64,000 nucleotides of DNA. Origin: Catenovulum sp. 2E275. GTDB lineage: Bacteria; Pseudomonadota; Gammaproteobacteria; Enterobacterales; Alteromonadaceae. Of this stretch, positions 10,226-20,797 are shown in pieces. The first letter of the stretch is position 1. Each line of letters begins with the position of its first letter. The DNA lies in the NCBI RefSeq assembly GCF_025515275.1, contig NZ_JAOPFU010000004.1, positions 1-64,000 of the forward strand, read 5' to 3'. Under the pieces are notes generated by a model. It was not told the DNA's origin. It saw nothing but the letters and a program-made list of their open reading frames with translations, and searched no databases. The translations under genes and the position numbers were made by a program.

Positions 10226-10239
10226 ACCCAATTTTGGGT
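10226..10239. promoter_or_regulatory. Small palindrome upstream of infA
   Basis: ACCCAA and TTGGGT are separated by TT, 42 bases before the infA start. The 216-base bpt-infA spacer otherwise shows only a weak TTTAGCT/AGCTAAA repeat (10144-10150 with 10168-10174). The palindrome may be part of the infA leader or a regulator site; evidence is limited to the symmetry. Confidence 0.25.
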
Positions 10240-10280
10240 TGATTTAAACACACATTCAATAACTGAGGTTTTTTATTTAG

Positions 10281-10499
<219 letters not shown>

Positions 10500-10547
10500 T
10501 ATCCGATTTGTCACAACTGAGCTTTGTCAATAATTGCTCTGCTAAAT

Positions 10548-10575
10548 AAAAAAACCGACATCAGTCGGTTTTTTT
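10548..10575. terminator. Bidirectional terminator between infA and clpA
   Basis: ACCGAC (10554-10559) pairs with GTCGGT (10564-10569) around ATCA, with A and T runs extending the stem on both sides. It serves the convergent genes infA (plus) and clpA (minus). Confidence 0.9.
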
Positions 10576-10616
10576 ATTGGCTCGGCTTTTAAGATCAAAG
10601 CTTAACAATATCATAC

Positions 10617-12890
10617 TTAATGTGGCTCTGCTTCTGCCGGACAATCTTCATATTGAAACTGAAGTTCATCACCATTAACCGAAACCGTCACATTGCCACC
10701 TTTCACTAATTTGCCAAATAATAACTCATTAGCTAGCGGTTTTTTCAAGTGCTCTTGAATTACTCGTGCCATAGGTCTTGCGCCCATCGCTTTATCATAG
10801 CCTTTTTCTGCCAACCACTCTCTGGCATCGCTTTGTAAATTAAGAGAAACACCTTTTTTATCTAACAGAGTTTCAAGTTCAGCCACAAATTTATCAACAA
10901 CCTGAACAATAATATCCGGGGTTAAATGGTTAAACCAAATAATATTATCCAAGCGGTTTCTAAACTCTGGACTAAATGTTCGGTTAATTTCATTCATTGC
11001 ATCTGTGCTGTAATCTTGTTGCTGAAAACCAATTGATTTTTTAGTGGTTTCCTGCACACCAGCATTGGTTGTCATCACAAATACAACGTTTCTGAAATCT
11101 GCTTTTCGGCCATTATTATCCGTTAAAGTACCATGATCCATCACTTGTAATAAAACATTAAACACATCAGGGTGCGCTTTTTCAATTTCATCCAGTAAGA
11201 CCACCGAATGAGGATGCTTAATGACCTGATCAGTTAATAAGCCACCTTGATCATATCCAACATAACCCGGAGGCGCACCAATTAAACGAGAAACAGCATG
11301 GCGCTCCATATATTCAGACATATCAATTCTAATTAACTCAACCCCAAGTATTTTAGCTAACTGCTGGGTAATTTCGGTTTTACCAACACCGGTTGGTCCA
11401 GCAAATAAGAAACTACCGACTGGTTTAGTTTCATCTTGCAAGCCCGAACGAGATAAACGAATCGCAGCGCTTAAAGTTTCAATTGCCGGATTTTGTCCAA
11501 AAACCATCATTTTTAAATTGCGCTCAAGGTTTTTAAGCAAATCTTTATCTGACGAAGATACTGACTTTTCAGGGATCCTTGCCATTTTAGCAATAATCAA
11601 CTCAATATCGCTGACATTGATCGTTTTTTTGCGTTTGCTTGGCGCTAATAAACGCTGACTGGCACCCGCTTCATCAATAATATCGATTGCTTTGTCAGGC
11701 AAACGGCGTTCATTCATATATTTAGCAGACAACTCTGCAGCAGCTCGAACCGCTTTAGCAGTGTAACGAACACCGTGATGAGACTCGTAACGAGATTTTA
11801 ATCCCATTAAAATTTTAGTGGTATCGTCCACTGACGGCTCGCTAATATCGACTTTCTGAAAACGTCGGACAAGCGCTCTGTCTTTTTCAAAAATGCCCTG
11901 AAACTCTTGATAAGTTGTTGAGCCAATACATTTAATTTTACCACCTGATAATAAAGGTTTTAGTAAATTAGATGCATCTAACACCCCACCCGATGCAGCA
12001 CCCGCACCAATAATGGTATGAATTTCATCAATAAACAGAATCGCTTTTTCATCCCGCTCAAGTTCTTTTAATAAACTCTTAAAACGTTTTTCAAAATCAC
12101 CACGATATTTTGTACCAGCTAATAAACCGCCCATATCTAACGAATAAATAGTGGCATCTTCAATCACTTCAGGTACTTCTTTATTAACTATCCGGTAAGC
12201 TAACCCTTCAGCAATCGCGGTTTTACCTACACCCGCCTCACCCACTAATAATGGATTATTTTTACGGCGACGACATAAAACCTGGATCGTCCGCTCAAGC
12301 TCTTGCTCGCGGCCAATTAAAGGATCAATTCTGCCCTTTTCAGCTTCCAGATTTAAATTAGTTGAAAACGAACGTAATACGCTGCCTTCTTCAGATTGGA
12401 CTTCTTCACCATGTTCGGGAGCATTACTTTGTGATTCAAATCCATCATCGCTCTCTGTTTTTTTAATTCCATGCGAAATATAATTTACAACATCGAGACG
12501 ATTTACATCTGATTTTTTCAATAAATAAACAGCTTGAGATTCTTGCTCACTAAAGATTGCAACTAATACATTCGCCCCAGTCACTTCAGATTTTCCCGAA
12601 GACTGGACATGGAATACTGCTCTTTGCAATACTCGCTGAAAGCCTAGTGTTGGCTGCGTTTCTCGATCCTGCTCATTTTCAGGAATTAAGGGGGTAGTTT
12701 CATCTATAAATTCAGATAATTCAGCTTCTATGCTTTCAAGAGGTGCCCCACAAGCAATCAATGACTCTCTTGCTGCCGAATTTTTTAACAAAGCGAGTAG
12801 TAAATGTTCCACAGTCATAAACTCATGACGGCTTTCTCTTGCTCTTCGAAACGCTTCATTTAATGTCTGCTCTAAATCTTTATTTAGCAT
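10617..12890 (-). CDS. clpA: ATP-dependent Clp protease ATP-binding subunit ClpA
   Basis: 757 residues from ATG 12890 (E. coli 758). I chose this start over GTG 12902 because GGAG lies six bases upstream and [14 protein letters not shown] matches the conserved ClpA N-terminus. ClpA is the AAA+ unfoldase that feeds substrates into ClpP, including N-degron proteins delivered by ClpS. It has the Clp N-domain, then D1 with Walker [10 protein letters not shown] and Walker B LFIDEIH. D2 follows with Walker [10 protein letters not shown] and [11 protein letters not shown]. The ClpP-docking loop reads SIGFQ (IGL in E. coli), a normal variant. It is downstream of clpS in one operon, 42 bases apart. 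Confidence 0.97.
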   Translation of the reverse strand: MLNKDLEQTLNEAFRRARESRHEFMTVEHLLLALLKNSAARESLIACGAPLESIEAELSEFIDETTPLIPENEQDRETQPTLGFQRVLQRAVFHVQSSGKSEVTGANVLVAIFSEQESQAVYLLKKSDVNRLDVVNYISHGIKKTESDDGFESQSNAPEHGEEVQSEEGSVLRSFSTNLNLEAEKGRIDPLIGREQELERTIQVLCRRRKNNPLLVGEAGVGKTAIAEGLAYRIVNKEVPEVIEDATIYSLDMGGLLAGTKYRGDFEKRFKSLLKELERDEKAILFIDEIHTIIGAGAASGGVLDASNLLKPLLSGGKIKCIGSTTYQEFQGIFEKDRALVRRFQKVDISEPSVDDTTKILMGLKSRYESHHGVRYTAKAVRAAAELSAKYMNERRLPDKAIDIIDEAGASQRLLAPSKRKKTINVSDIELIIAKMARIPEKSVSSSDKDLLKNLERNLKMMVFGQNPAIETLSAAIRLSRSGLQDETKPVGSFLFAGPTGVGKTEITQQLAKILGVELIRIDMSEYMERHAVSRLIGAPPGYVGYDQGGLLTDQVIKHPHSVVLLDEIEKAHPDVFNVLLQVMDHGTLTDNNGRKADFRNVVFVMTTNAGVQETTKKSIGFQQQDYSTDAMNEINRTFSPEFRNRLDNIIWFNHLTPDIIVQVVDKFVAELETLLDKKGVSLNLQSDAREWLAEKGYDKAMGARPMARVIQEHLKKPLANELLFGKLVKGGNVTVSVNGDELQFQYEDCPAEAEPH

Positions 12891-12932
12891 AAGGTACTCC
12901 ACAGGCTGAACAAAATTAGCGTCCTTACAACT

Positions 12933-13253
12933 CTAGGCTTGTTCCATGGTACATTTCAACGGGTGTTGATTCTCTTTTGAGTATTGATTGACTAAAGCTA
13001 CTTTAGTTTCAGCGATTTCATAACTAAATACGCCACACACCCCCTTACCGTCATAGTGAACAGCTAACATTACTTGTGTTGCTTTTTCTGAATCCATTGC
13101 AAAAAATTTCATCAGGACATCAACAACAAAGTCCATTGGTGTGTAATCATCATTATTTAAAATAACTTTATATTTTGAAGGCGGTTTTAATTTAGGTCTG
13201 ACCGCTTCACCAAGCTCATCAAACTGGCGACTTGGTTGGTTTAACTTACCCAT
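12933..13253 (-). CDS. clpS: ATP-dependent Clp protease adaptor ClpS
   Basis: 106 residues, the E. coli length. ClpS recognises N-terminal Leu, Phe, Trp or Tyr and hands the substrate to ClpA. The pocket residues N34, D35 and H66 occur at the same positions as in E. coli ([13 protein letters not shown] and [11 protein letters not shown]). The disordered N-terminal tail of about 25 residues is present. It is the first gene of clpS-clpA, divergent from cspD across a 226-base promoter region. Only a weak GAGAG precedes ATG 13253. Confidence 0.97.
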   Translation of the reverse strand: MGKLNQPSRQFDELGEAVRPKLKPPSKYKVILNNDDYTPMDFVVDVLMKFFAMDSEKATQVMLAVHYDGKGVCGVFSYEIAETKVALVNQYSKENQHPLKCTMEQA

Positions 13254-13479
13254 AGTTAAAATATAGCTCTCGATTAATTTTATGCATAGCGAAATTTATT
13301 CTTAGCCAAAATAATATGTTTTTTTGCTTAAAAATGAAAATTAACTTGACTGAAAATATATTTTATCTACAGTGAATATGTAGGCTGTAATTTGATTTTC
13401 AATGTTCAATTTCAAATTAGCAGTATAGCCTAAGTAATATAGAACAAAACAAGTTTTAGATTTAGAAGGAATTAGCAGT

Positions 13480-13695
13480 ATGGCTATCGGTAAAGTTAAG
13501 TGGTTCAACAATGCTAAAGGTTTTGGTTTTATAGTACCTGATGGTAAAGAAGAAGACGTATTTGCGCACTATTCAACTATCAGCATGGACGGCTATAGAA
13601 CGTTAAAAGCAGGCCAAGAAGTTGAGTTTGAACTCGAAGAAGGCCCTAAAGGCCTACATGCAACGAATATCAAATTAACAGATATGGTAAAATAG
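13480..13695 (+). CDS. cspD: Cold-shock-like protein CspD
   Basis: 71-residue single cold-shock domain with RNP1-like KGFGFI and RNP2-like DVFAHY. The stretch STISMDGYRTLKAGQEVEFE and the location divergent from clpS-clpA identify it as CspD rather than CspA. E. coli CspD binds single-stranded DNA, inhibits replication in stationary phase and is degraded by Lon. ATG 13480 has AAGGA nine bases upstream. The leader contains a TTGACT box (13346-13351) but I cannot place a convincing -10. It is followed by a strong terminator. Confidence 0.93.
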   Translation: MAIGKVKWFNNAKGFGFIVPDGKEEDVFAHYSTISMDGYRTLKAGQEVEFELEEGPKGLHATNIKLTDMVK

Positions 13696-13783
13696 AAATT
13701 TATTATATCTGTATTTAGCTTGATAAATTTAAAAATTATTTACTACGATTAAATAATTTTTGATTTTATGCTAAAAGCCGATA

Positions 13784-13810
13784 ACAAAAAGCAGCTTAGC
13801 TGCTTTTTGT
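13784..13810. terminator. Terminator of cspD, probably shared with the DUF2835 gene
   Basis: A perfect 12-bp stem ACAAAAAGCAGC (13784-13795) pairs with GCTGCTTTTTGT (13799-13810) around TTA. T-rich on the plus strand and A-flanked on the other, it lies between two convergent stops (13695 and 13841). Confidence 0.85.
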
Positions 13811-13840
13811 CTATTTTTGGAAATAGATAATCTGTATTAA

Positions 13841-14077
13841 CTAATAACTCAAACGTTCAAAACTTATGATTTTATTTTGAGTATTGGTTAATAATCTAAA
13901 TCTTCCTTTGAGCCCTCTACTATCTAGATGTTTCCTTAAATTAATGATAGGAATCTGAACTCTACACCCGTCTTCAGATATTAATAAAGCATGCTGTAAC
14001 TGCCCTGTATAAAATACCTGACACTCAAGATAACTTATATTTAAACTAAAGAAGTATATATTATAAGGAAATGTCAA
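13841..14077 (-). CDS. DUF2835 family protein
   Basis: 78 residues. The segment YFFSLNISYLECQVFYTGQLQHALLISEDG (given here by its pieces YFFSLNISY, FYTGQ and EDGCRVQIP) and the ending GRFRLLTNTQNKIISFERL fit DUF2835, a short protein of unknown function in marine gammaproteobacteria. The family lacks known catalytic residues. The match is to recalled family features, not a search. No good ribosome binding site precedes ATG 14077 and no better in-frame start is seen. It is a monocistronic gene between cspD and pepN. Confidence 0.75.
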   Translation of the reverse strand: MTFPYNIYFFSLNISYLECQVFYTGQLQHALLISEDGCRVQIPIINLRKHLDSRGLKGRFRLLTNTQNKIISFERLSY

Positions 14078-14218
14078 AACTTTTGACCTCTGCGAAAGAC
14101 TAATCCAGTTTTATATGTAACTGGGACATTCATAAGAAATTTTGAGCAAAATAAACCTGATATTAGGGTTTGTTAACTCTTCTCTTTATGCCCTGATAGC
14201 TGTTTGTATAATAAAACA

Positions 14219-14257
14219 TTTCTGACTAATAGTTTGCAATTAGTAATTAGTCAGAAA
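14219..14257 (-). repeat. 12-bp perfect inverted repeat downstream of pepN
   Basis: TTTCTGACTAAT (14219-14230) and ATTAGTCAGAAA (14246-14257) are perfect reverse complements with a 15-base loop. On the minus strand it follows the pepN stop by about 90 bases and precedes TGTTTTATT, so it may be an imperfect terminator or mRNA 3'-end stabiliser. The 266-base spacer 14078-14343 holds nothing else I can name. Confidence 0.5.
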
Positions 14258-14343
14258 AATAGCTTGTAGGTTAGGTAGTTATGTACAGTTTCAATTATTT
14301 CACTTAGCTACTTCCATGTAATTAAGTTTTTTACTTGGCTTGC

Positions 14344-16968
14344 CTATTTAGGCAATGCCTTCGTAATTTTTTCAAATAAATCTTTTGATAAGCCAGGTAA
14401 CTCTGCAAGCTGTTGTAGCTGTTCAATAATCAGTTGCTGACGAGCAGAATCTAACTTTTTATATTGGATTAACGGTGTAATCATTCTGGCTGCAACTTGC
14501 GGATTGATACTGTTTAATTTTTTAATAACTTTAGCTAAATACTGGTAACCACGCCCAGATGCATGATGGAATTGAGCATGGTTAAACATAGCAAACTGGC
14601 CAATTAACGCTCGTACTCGGTTTGGATTATGCCAGTTAAAGTCTGAGTGCTGTTGCAGCTCATCTAATTTATCTAATACAGAATCAGAATCGAGTTTGGC
14701 AAAGGTAGCAAACCATTTATCCATTACTAACGCATCACCCCGCCAGTGATTATCAAAATCTTGCATAATTGCATTAAATACACCTGCACAAGCTAATTTA
14801 GCCGCCGCAGACATAGCTGCCAAAGTATCTGTCATATTGCTCGCATTTTGATACTGCAGCTTAATTTTAGCATCAATATCAGCCTGATTTGACTCAGCTA
14901 AGATACACAAGCAGGTGTTAGCCAAAGCCCTTTGCGCAATCGCTTGCTGGTTATATTGATATTCAGCACAATAATTTGCCTGATAAACCTGAGTTAATTC
15001 TTCAGCTAACTCTGTACTAATCGCCAAACTTAACGCTTCTCTTGCCGCAAGAATTTTATCTACATCCGCTTGCTGATAGTGCTCAAGAATAGAAGCAAAC
15101 GACGGCACTTTTAATAAATCAGCCAGTAAAGCTTTATCTAAAGCAGGATCCGCTAGTAGCTCTTTTAATAATCCAAAAATCGCTGCTGGATATTGATAAT
15201 CTGAGTGTTCAATATTGAGTTTAAGGTGTTGAATATATAAAGTTTGCATGAGCTCCCATTTAGTATATTCACTCGACTCAGCCAAGATAAGTGTTCTTAG
15301 TTCATTATCATCATATTGATAATCCAGTTTGACCGGCGCTGAAAAATCTCTTAAATACGAAACAATCGGCTGCTGATTTACTTTAAAGCTAAAACTTTGC
15401 TCTGCTTGAGTGAGATTCAAAACCTGCTCGTTAGATTCTTCATTATCTAAAGTAACGGCAAGTGGCTCGCCTTTATCATTATAAAACGCAATATTAATAG
15501 GAATATGCAAAGCCGACTTTGCCTGTTGATCAGCAGTTGCTGGCGTATTTTGAGTAATATGAATAGTAAAAAGCTGAGCGGTTGGATCATAGTCGCTAGA
15601 GATCCCAACAACAGGTGTACCGCTTTGTGAATACCAAAGCTTAAACTGGGTTAGATCAATATTTGAAGCATCCTGCATTGCACTAACAAAATCATCACAG
15701 GTAACCGCCTGACCATCATGTCGTTCAAAATAAAGTTTCATACCGGCCTGAAATTTCTCTTCACCCAAAATGCTATGCATCATTCGGATAACTTCAGCGC
15801 CTTTATCATACACTGTGACCGTATAAAAGTTATTCATTTCAATCACAGATTCAGGGCGAATTGGATGCGACATTGGGCCAGCGTCTTCTGCAAACTGGTG
15901 TTCACGCATAATCTTAACCTGCTGAATACGATTAACTGCTCTTGAGCCTAAATCCATACTGAATTCTTGATCTCTAAATACAGTCAAACCCTCTTTTAAA
16001 CTAAGCTGAAACCAGTCACGACAGGTCACCCGATTCCCTGTCCAGTTATGGAAATATTCATGCCCCACAATCGATTCAATACTTAAATAGTCACTATCGG
16101 TTGCACTTGCGCTATCAGCCAAAACACATTTGGAATTAAATACATTTAACCCTTTATTTTCCATTGCCCCCATGTTGAAAAAATCAACCGCAACAATCAT
16201 GTAAATATCTAAATCATATTCTAGTGAAAAACGACTTTCATCCCATGCCATTGCTTGTTTTAACGATGCCATCGCATGATCAGCTCGGGCTAAATTGCCT
16301 TTATCGACAAATAATTCAAGTACCACTTCACGGCCAGATTTTGTGATAAATTTATCGCTTAACACATCAAAATTACCGGCAACCAAAGCAAATAAATAAC
16401 ATGGTTTTTTATAGGGGTCTTGCCAAGTCACTTTGGTTAAACCCGAATCTAATGTTTGCTCAGCAACCTTATTACCATTTGATAATAAATAAGGATATTG
16501 TGTTGGATCAGCAATAATATGTGTTGTAAAAGTGCTTAAAACATCCGGTCTGTCTTGAAAATAAGTAATGCGTCTGAATCCTTCCGCTTCACATTGAGTG
16601 CAATAAGCACCATCTGATAAATATAAACCTTCAAGCGATGTATTATTAGCCGGATCAATCTGGCTAATAATTTCAAGTTCAAACTCGGTTAAATCAGTTT
16701 TAATCACGATCTGCTCTTCGCTTAGCTCATAATCATTTGCTGATAAAACTTGCTGATTTATTTTTACAGAGATTAATTTTTGGTGTTCACCATTTAAAGT
16801 TAATGGCAAATCATGCTGACCATTTTTAATATATTTAACCGTTGCTGTTACTTGCGTAAAACCTGAATTCAGTTCAAAAGTTAACTCAGTATCATTCACT
16901 AAATAAGGCGGCACAGTATAATCTTTAAGATATCTGGCATTTGGCGCATTGGTCATTTCATTTTTCAT
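14344..16968 (-). CDS. pepN: Aminopeptidase N (M1 family)
   Basis: 874-residue cytoplasmic zinc metallopeptidase that removes N-terminal residues from peptides; E. coli PepN is 870 residues. The exopeptidase motif GAMEN is at 267-271. The zinc site is HEYFH at 303-307 plus E326 in LKEGLTVFRD. The N-terminal beta-domain, catalytic domain and C-terminal helical superhelix are all accounted for by length. ATG 16968 has GGAG seven bases upstream. It may be co-transcribed with the upstream transporter gene, 100 bases away, with no terminator seen between them. Confidence 0.97.
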   Translation of the reverse strand: MKNEMTNAPNARYLKDYTVPPYLVNDTELTFELNSGFTQVTATVKYIKNGQHDLPLTLNGEHQKLISVKINQQVLSANDYELSEEQIVIKTDLTEFELEIISQIDPANNTSLEGLYLSDGAYCTQCEAEGFRRITYFQDRPDVLSTFTTHIIADPTQYPYLLSNGNKVAEQTLDSGLTKVTWQDPYKKPCYLFALVAGNFDVLSDKFITKSGREVVLELFVDKGNLARADHAMASLKQAMAWDESRFSLEYDLDIYMIVAVDFFNMGAMENKGLNVFNSKCVLADSASATDSDYLSIESIVGHEYFHNWTGNRVTCRDWFQLSLKEGLTVFRDQEFSMDLGSRAVNRIQQVKIMREHQFAEDAGPMSHPIRPESVIEMNNFYTVTVYDKGAEVIRMMHSILGEEKFQAGMKLYFERHDGQAVTCDDFVSAMQDASNIDLTQFKLWYSQSGTPVVGISSDYDPTAQLFTIHITQNTPATADQQAKSALHIPINIAFYNDKGEPLAVTLDNEESNEQVLNLTQAEQSFSFKVNQQPIVSYLRDFSAPVKLDYQYDDNELRTLILAESSEYTKWELMQTLYIQHLKLNIEHSDYQYPAAIFGLLKELLADPALDKALLADLLKVPSFASILEHYQQADVDKILAAREALSLAISTELAEELTQVYQANYCAEYQYNQQAIAQRALANTCLCILAESNQADIDAKIKLQYQNASNMTDTLAAMSAAAKLACAGVFNAIMQDFDNHWRGDALVMDKWFATFAKLDSDSVLDKLDELQQHSDFNWHNPNRVRALIGQFAMFNHAQFHHASGRGYQYLAKVIKKLNSINPQVAARMITPLIQYKKLDSARQQLIIEQLQQLAELPGLSKDLFEKITKALPK

Positions 16969-17068
16969 TTAAAGGCTCCATCCTGATATTAAAATCAGTG
17001 TCAAAACTATTTTACCGCGCGACTCAAACTGTATGTTTAGAGCTATCACGTGGATATTTAATCTAAAT

Positions 17069-18448
17069 TTACTTAAACAGATTGATTATTCTGGTCATAT
17101 AAATAAATACGATCAATACAATTGCGGGTGTTACATATTTCAATAAGATAAAACTTAATTTAAAAGCATTTTCGGGTAATTTTAACTCAGCCGCTAAATC
17201 ATTCTGTCTAACTTTCCAACCCACAAAAATGGCAATTAATAACCCACCCAGAGGCAACATAATATTCGAGGTCAGTTTATCAATCACATCAAATAAACTA
17301 AATTGTAATGACATAATGTCAAAATTAGCCCAAGTAGCTCCGGTAAAACTGAAAATACTTAATAAACTTAACAGCCATAAGCCTGTAGCAGATAAAACAG
17401 CAGAGGCTACACGGCCATATCCCTTTTTCTCAACAAACCAAGCAACACTGGATTCAATTAATGCGATAGCAGAAGTAAAAGCCGCAAAAACCAGCATCAC
17501 AAAAAAGACAGTTCCAATAATCTGACCACCCGGCATTTGGCCAAAAGCCAATGGTAAGGTTTCAAAAATCAGACTCGGTCCTGCACTAGGGGTTAAATTA
17601 TTTTCAAATACAATTGGAAAAATAGCTAAGCCAGCCAATAACGCGACTAAGGTATCTGCTATTGCAATCCAAATAGATGTTTTAACAATTGAGGTTTCAT
17701 CCGGTAAATAAGCACCGTACATAATCATGACCCCAGAAGCTAAACTGAGCGTAAAAAATGAATGCCCCAAGGCTTCTAAAACCGCATGAACCGTTAGCTT
17801 GCTAAAGTCCGGCTCAAACATAAAGCTTAAAGCTTGAGAAAAATCACCATAACTGGCTGAATAACCGGCAATAACCAACAGTAAAATAAACATTGCCGGC
17901 ATCATATAACGCACACAACGTTCAAGTCCTTGTTGCAAACCTTTCGCAACAACCGCAGCAGTAATTGCCAGCATAAAAGTCGTCCAGCCAATTAAAGTTA
18001 AAGGCGAACTGGTTAGTTCGGCAAAACCCGTTTGAATTTGTGCAGGCGTTGCATTATCGAACTGTCCGGTGGCCGATTGAAGCACATAAGCACAAGCCCA
18101 ACCAGCAATCACTGCATAAAAAGATAAAATTAAATAACCCGCAGCAACCCCCATGCCACCAGCGTATTTCCAACAATTGCTGACAGAGTATTGTTTAGCA
18201 ATAGTCGCCACTGCTCTCATTGGGCTTTGTCGGCCTTTTTTACCTAAATAAACTTCAGCTATCATCACTGGCACACCAACAATAGCAATGCAAAATAAAT
18301 AGACTAAAACAAATGCACCACCGCCGTTTTCCCCAACAATATATGGGAATTTCCAGATATTACCTAAACCAACTGCAGCCCCTGTTGCTGCTAAAATATA
18401 GGCAAAACGATTAGACCATTGAGCATGAGTTTTATTAACTTTTGACAT
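17069..18448 (-). CDS. Sodium-dependent transporter, NSS/SNF family
   Basis: 459-residue inner-membrane protein with 11-12 predicted helices. The TM1 signature GLGNIWKFPYIVGENGGGAF, which carries the sodium and substrate sites of the neurotransmitter:sodium symporter (LeuT-like) family, starts near residue 22. Many bacterial members carry amino acids; substrate cannot be told here. ATG 18448 follows a GGAA ribosome site. It lies between prc and pepN on the same strand, and the prc terminator at 18566-18595 isolates it from prc. Import of amino acids next to an aminopeptidase is suggestive but not proof of a shared role. Confidence 0.9.
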   Translation of the reverse strand: MSKVNKTHAQWSNRFAYILAATGAAVGLGNIWKFPYIVGENGGGAFVLVYLFCIAIVGVPVMIAEVYLGKKGRQSPMRAVATIAKQYSVSNCWKYAGGMGVAAGYLILSFYAVIAGWACAYVLQSATGQFDNATPAQIQTGFAELTSSPLTLIGWTTFMLAITAAVVAKGLQQGLERCVRYMMPAMFILLLVIAGYSASYGDFSQALSFMFEPDFSKLTVHAVLEALGHSFFTLSLASGVMIMYGAYLPDETSIVKTSIWIAIADTLVALLAGLAIFPIVFENNLTPSAGPSLIFETLPLAFGQMPGGQIIGTVFFVMLVFAAFTSAIALIESSVAWFVEKKGYGRVASAVLSATGLWLLSLLSIFSFTGATWANFDIMSLQFSLFDVIDKLTSNIMLPLGGLLIAIFVGWKVRQNDLAAELKLPENAFKLSFILLKYVTPAIVLIVFIYMTRIINLFK

Positions 18449-18565
18449 AATGAGTTTCCAATCAAGGTGACGACCTGTTTATCTTTATTATTGATAGGTG
18501 TGAGATTTTCTTAATAATTGTAAGTTTAGACTAAATTATAACGAATATAATTTGTGGGTTTTGAT

Positions 18566-18595
18566 AATAAAAACCCCGAGTCAAAGCCCGGGGTT
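18566..18595 (-). terminator. Rho-independent terminator of prc
   Basis: AACCCCG (18572-18578) pairs with CGGGGTT (18589-18595). On the minus strand the hairpin is followed by TTTTTATT, seven bases after the prc stop. Confidence 0.85.
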
Positions 18596-18601
18596 AGTCT
18601 G

Positions 18602-20659
18602 TTACTGTTTGGCTAGTTTATCTGTATTTGGCATAACCCTAGCATAGTCCAGTAAAATATTGGCAGCTTCATTTAAGAAAATATCATAATCGTTAATGTC
18701 TTCAGGAATATCATCAACGCTTTCTACCTTCTCTTTACCCATTCTAACTAAACGTTCATTCGCTCTTTTTAATCGCTCAACTTTAGCATCATCGCGTTCT
18801 TTAATGCGCTTGCCTTCGTTAAGTGACTCATATTTTTTATCTTTATTTTGCTGATATTCTTTAATATCTTCAAAGATATAGCCAAATTCAACATCTTGTT
18901 TAATTCGTTCAAGGTGCTTTTTATCTAGTGAGCTGATTAAGCCAGAATTTATTGCATCAACCGCAGTATATTCTGCACTTGGAATTTTATCCCAAGGCAA
19001 AGCATTATCTTCTTTACTTTCGCCCCAATCTGCCGGATCAATTGCTGATGGGAATTTAATATCAGGTTCAACCCCTTTATTTTGAGTTGAGCCGCCATTA
19101 ATCCGATAAAATTTAGCAAAAGTATATTGGATATGACCAAGCGGTTTTTCTAAAATATCAAAACGGCGTTCTAAAGACCTGTGCTGCTGAACCGTACCTT
19201 TACCAAAAGTATGTTCACCCACGATCACACCTCGACCATAATCCTGAATTGCAGCAGAAAAAATTTCTGAGGCAGATGCACTGTATCTGTCGACCATCAC
19301 AACTAAAGGACCAGAATAAAATACACGTGGATCTCTGTCTTGCTGAACATCAATTCGGTTGCCAACACTTCTTACCTGTACCACTGGCCCTTGCTCAATA
19401 AACAGACCCGTTAAATTAATAGATTCAGGTAAAGAGCCACCACCGTTACCACGTAAATCTATGATAACGCCTTCAATATTTTCAGCTTCTAATGACTTTA
19501 GCTCTTTAACAACATCACGTGTAATACCAGAATAAAAACTTGGAATTTCAATCACGCCAACTTTTTTATCCTTATAAATCCCTGAATCTGGGGTATACAC
19601 TTTTGAGCTTGCGGCTCTATCTTCGAGTTTAATTTTATCTCGGATAATAGATACAATGACAGGCTTGTTATCAGCAGAGTCACCTTTTAGCAGTTGTAAT
19701 CTCACTTTAGTCCCTTTTGGACCTTTAATCAGATCAACCACATCGTCTAAGCGCCAGCCAATAACATCAACAACTTCATCTTCGCCTTGGGCAACACCAA
19801 TAATTTTATCTTCCGGTTTGATTTGCTGAGATTTATCCGCAGGGCCACCCGCTACTAAACTTTTAATGACAGTATAATCATCTTCGGCAAATAAAACGGC
19901 ACCTATCCCTTCAAGCGATAAATTCATCTCCATCGCAAAACGATCCGCTCTGCGTGGGGATAAATAACTGGTATGTGCTTCAATACTGCGGGCAAATGCG
20001 TTCATCACAGCCTGAAAAACATCTTCACTTTGCGATTGTGACAAACGTTTAATTGCAGTTTGATAACGTTTGGTTAAACGCTCAACAATATCAGGCCACT
20101 CTTTACCTGTTAACTTTAAATTGAGTGCATCATATTTAACCCGTTCACGCCAATACTCTTTTAACTCAGCTTCCGACTTAGCCCATTTGGCTTCTTCTCT
20201 GTCGTAAAAATATTTATCATCCTGAGTGAAATCCATCGGTTTTTTTTCATCTAACAAAGATAAAGCGTAGTTATACATAGCTTCGCGTCTTTGTAGATTG
20301 CGATAATACATATCATAAACAAACGCTAAATCGCCGCGATAGAAAGCTTCATCAAATTTATTTTGATTAACCGACATAGCTTCAATATCTGAAGCTAAAA
20401 AGAACTGTTTATTGTAATCAAGCTGGTCGATGTAACGTTCAAATACTTTTTGAGAAAAAGTATCATCCATTTGAAAACGTTTATAATGTTCGCGGGTAAA
20501 TAAGTGATAAATCCGTTTGCTAGCCAGTGCATGTTGGCTTTCTTGAGTCAATTTAGGTAGTGAGATTGGCTCTTCGGTTGCCGAAGTGGCAAAGGTTGGA
20601 TTAACAAGAAAAATTGCAGATGACAGTAATAAACTGCGGATCGGCATTTTTATGGACAT
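18602..20659 (-). CDS. prc: Tail-specific carboxy-terminal processing protease Prc (Tsp)
   Basis: 685 residues from ATG 20659, chosen because AGGAG lies eight bases upstream; GTG 20668 would place the ribosome site too close. A signal peptide (about residues 1-25, ending NPTFA) exports it to the periplasm. An N-terminal Tsp domain is followed by a PDZ domain (about 240-330), then the S41 protease core. The Ser-Lys dyad is visible in RYSASASEIFSAA and TFGKGTVQQ. A C-terminal Lys/Glu-rich DUF3340-type tail follows. Prc degrades misfolded proteins and processes FtsI and cell-wall hydrolases in E. coli. It lies downstream of proQ, as in E. coli. Confidence 0.96.
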   Translation of the reverse strand: MSIKMPIRSLLLSSAIFLVNPTFATSATEEPISLPKLTQESQHALASKRIYHLFTREHYKRFQMDDTFSQKVFERYIDQLDYNKQFFLASDIEAMSVNQNKFDEAFYRGDLAFVYDMYYRNLQRREAMYNYALSLLDEKKPMDFTQDDKYFYDREEAKWAKSEAELKEYWRERVKYDALNLKLTGKEWPDIVERLTKRYQTAIKRLSQSQSEDVFQAVMNAFARSIEAHTSYLSPRRADRFAMEMNLSLEGIGAVLFAEDDYTVIKSLVAGGPADKSQQIKPEDKIIGVAQGEDEVVDVIGWRLDDVVDLIKGPKGTKVRLQLLKGDSADNKPVIVSIIRDKIKLEDRAASSKVYTPDSGIYKDKKVGVIEIPSFYSGITRDVVKELKSLEAENIEGVIIDLRGNGGGSLPESINLTGLFIEQGPVVQVRSVGNRIDVQQDRDPRVFYSGPLVVMVDRYSASASEIFSAAIQDYGRGVIVGEHTFGKGTVQQHRSLERRFDILEKPLGHIQYTFAKFYRINGGSTQNKGVEPDIKFPSAIDPADWGESKEDNALPWDKIPSAEYTAVDAINSGLISSLDKKHLERIKQDVEFGYIFEDIKEYQQNKDKKYESLNEGKRIKERDDAKVERLKRANERLVRMGKEKVESVDDIPEDINDYDIFLNEAANILLDYARVMPNTDKLAKQ

Positions 20660-20737
20660 CAAGTACACTCCTAAATTATCAATTTAAGCCTGCATAACAC
20701 TGCTCTAAAAAACACTCAACTTATTGCAGAGCTTATA

Positions 20738-20780
20738 TAATGTGTTTATTAATCAAACCATCTGAACAATAAACACATTA
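20738..20780. repeat. 13-bp perfect inverted repeat in the proQ-prc spacer
   Basis: TAATGTGTTTATT (20738-20750) and AATAAACACATTA (20768-20780) are perfect reverse complements with a 17-base loop. An 8-bp repeat, AAATTATC/GATAATTT (20787-20794 with 20801-20808), overlaps the proQ stop. Neither is followed by a clear T run. They may shape the proQ 3' end or the prc leader. Confidence 0.5.
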
Positions 20781-20797
20781 TTCATTAAATTATCGGT

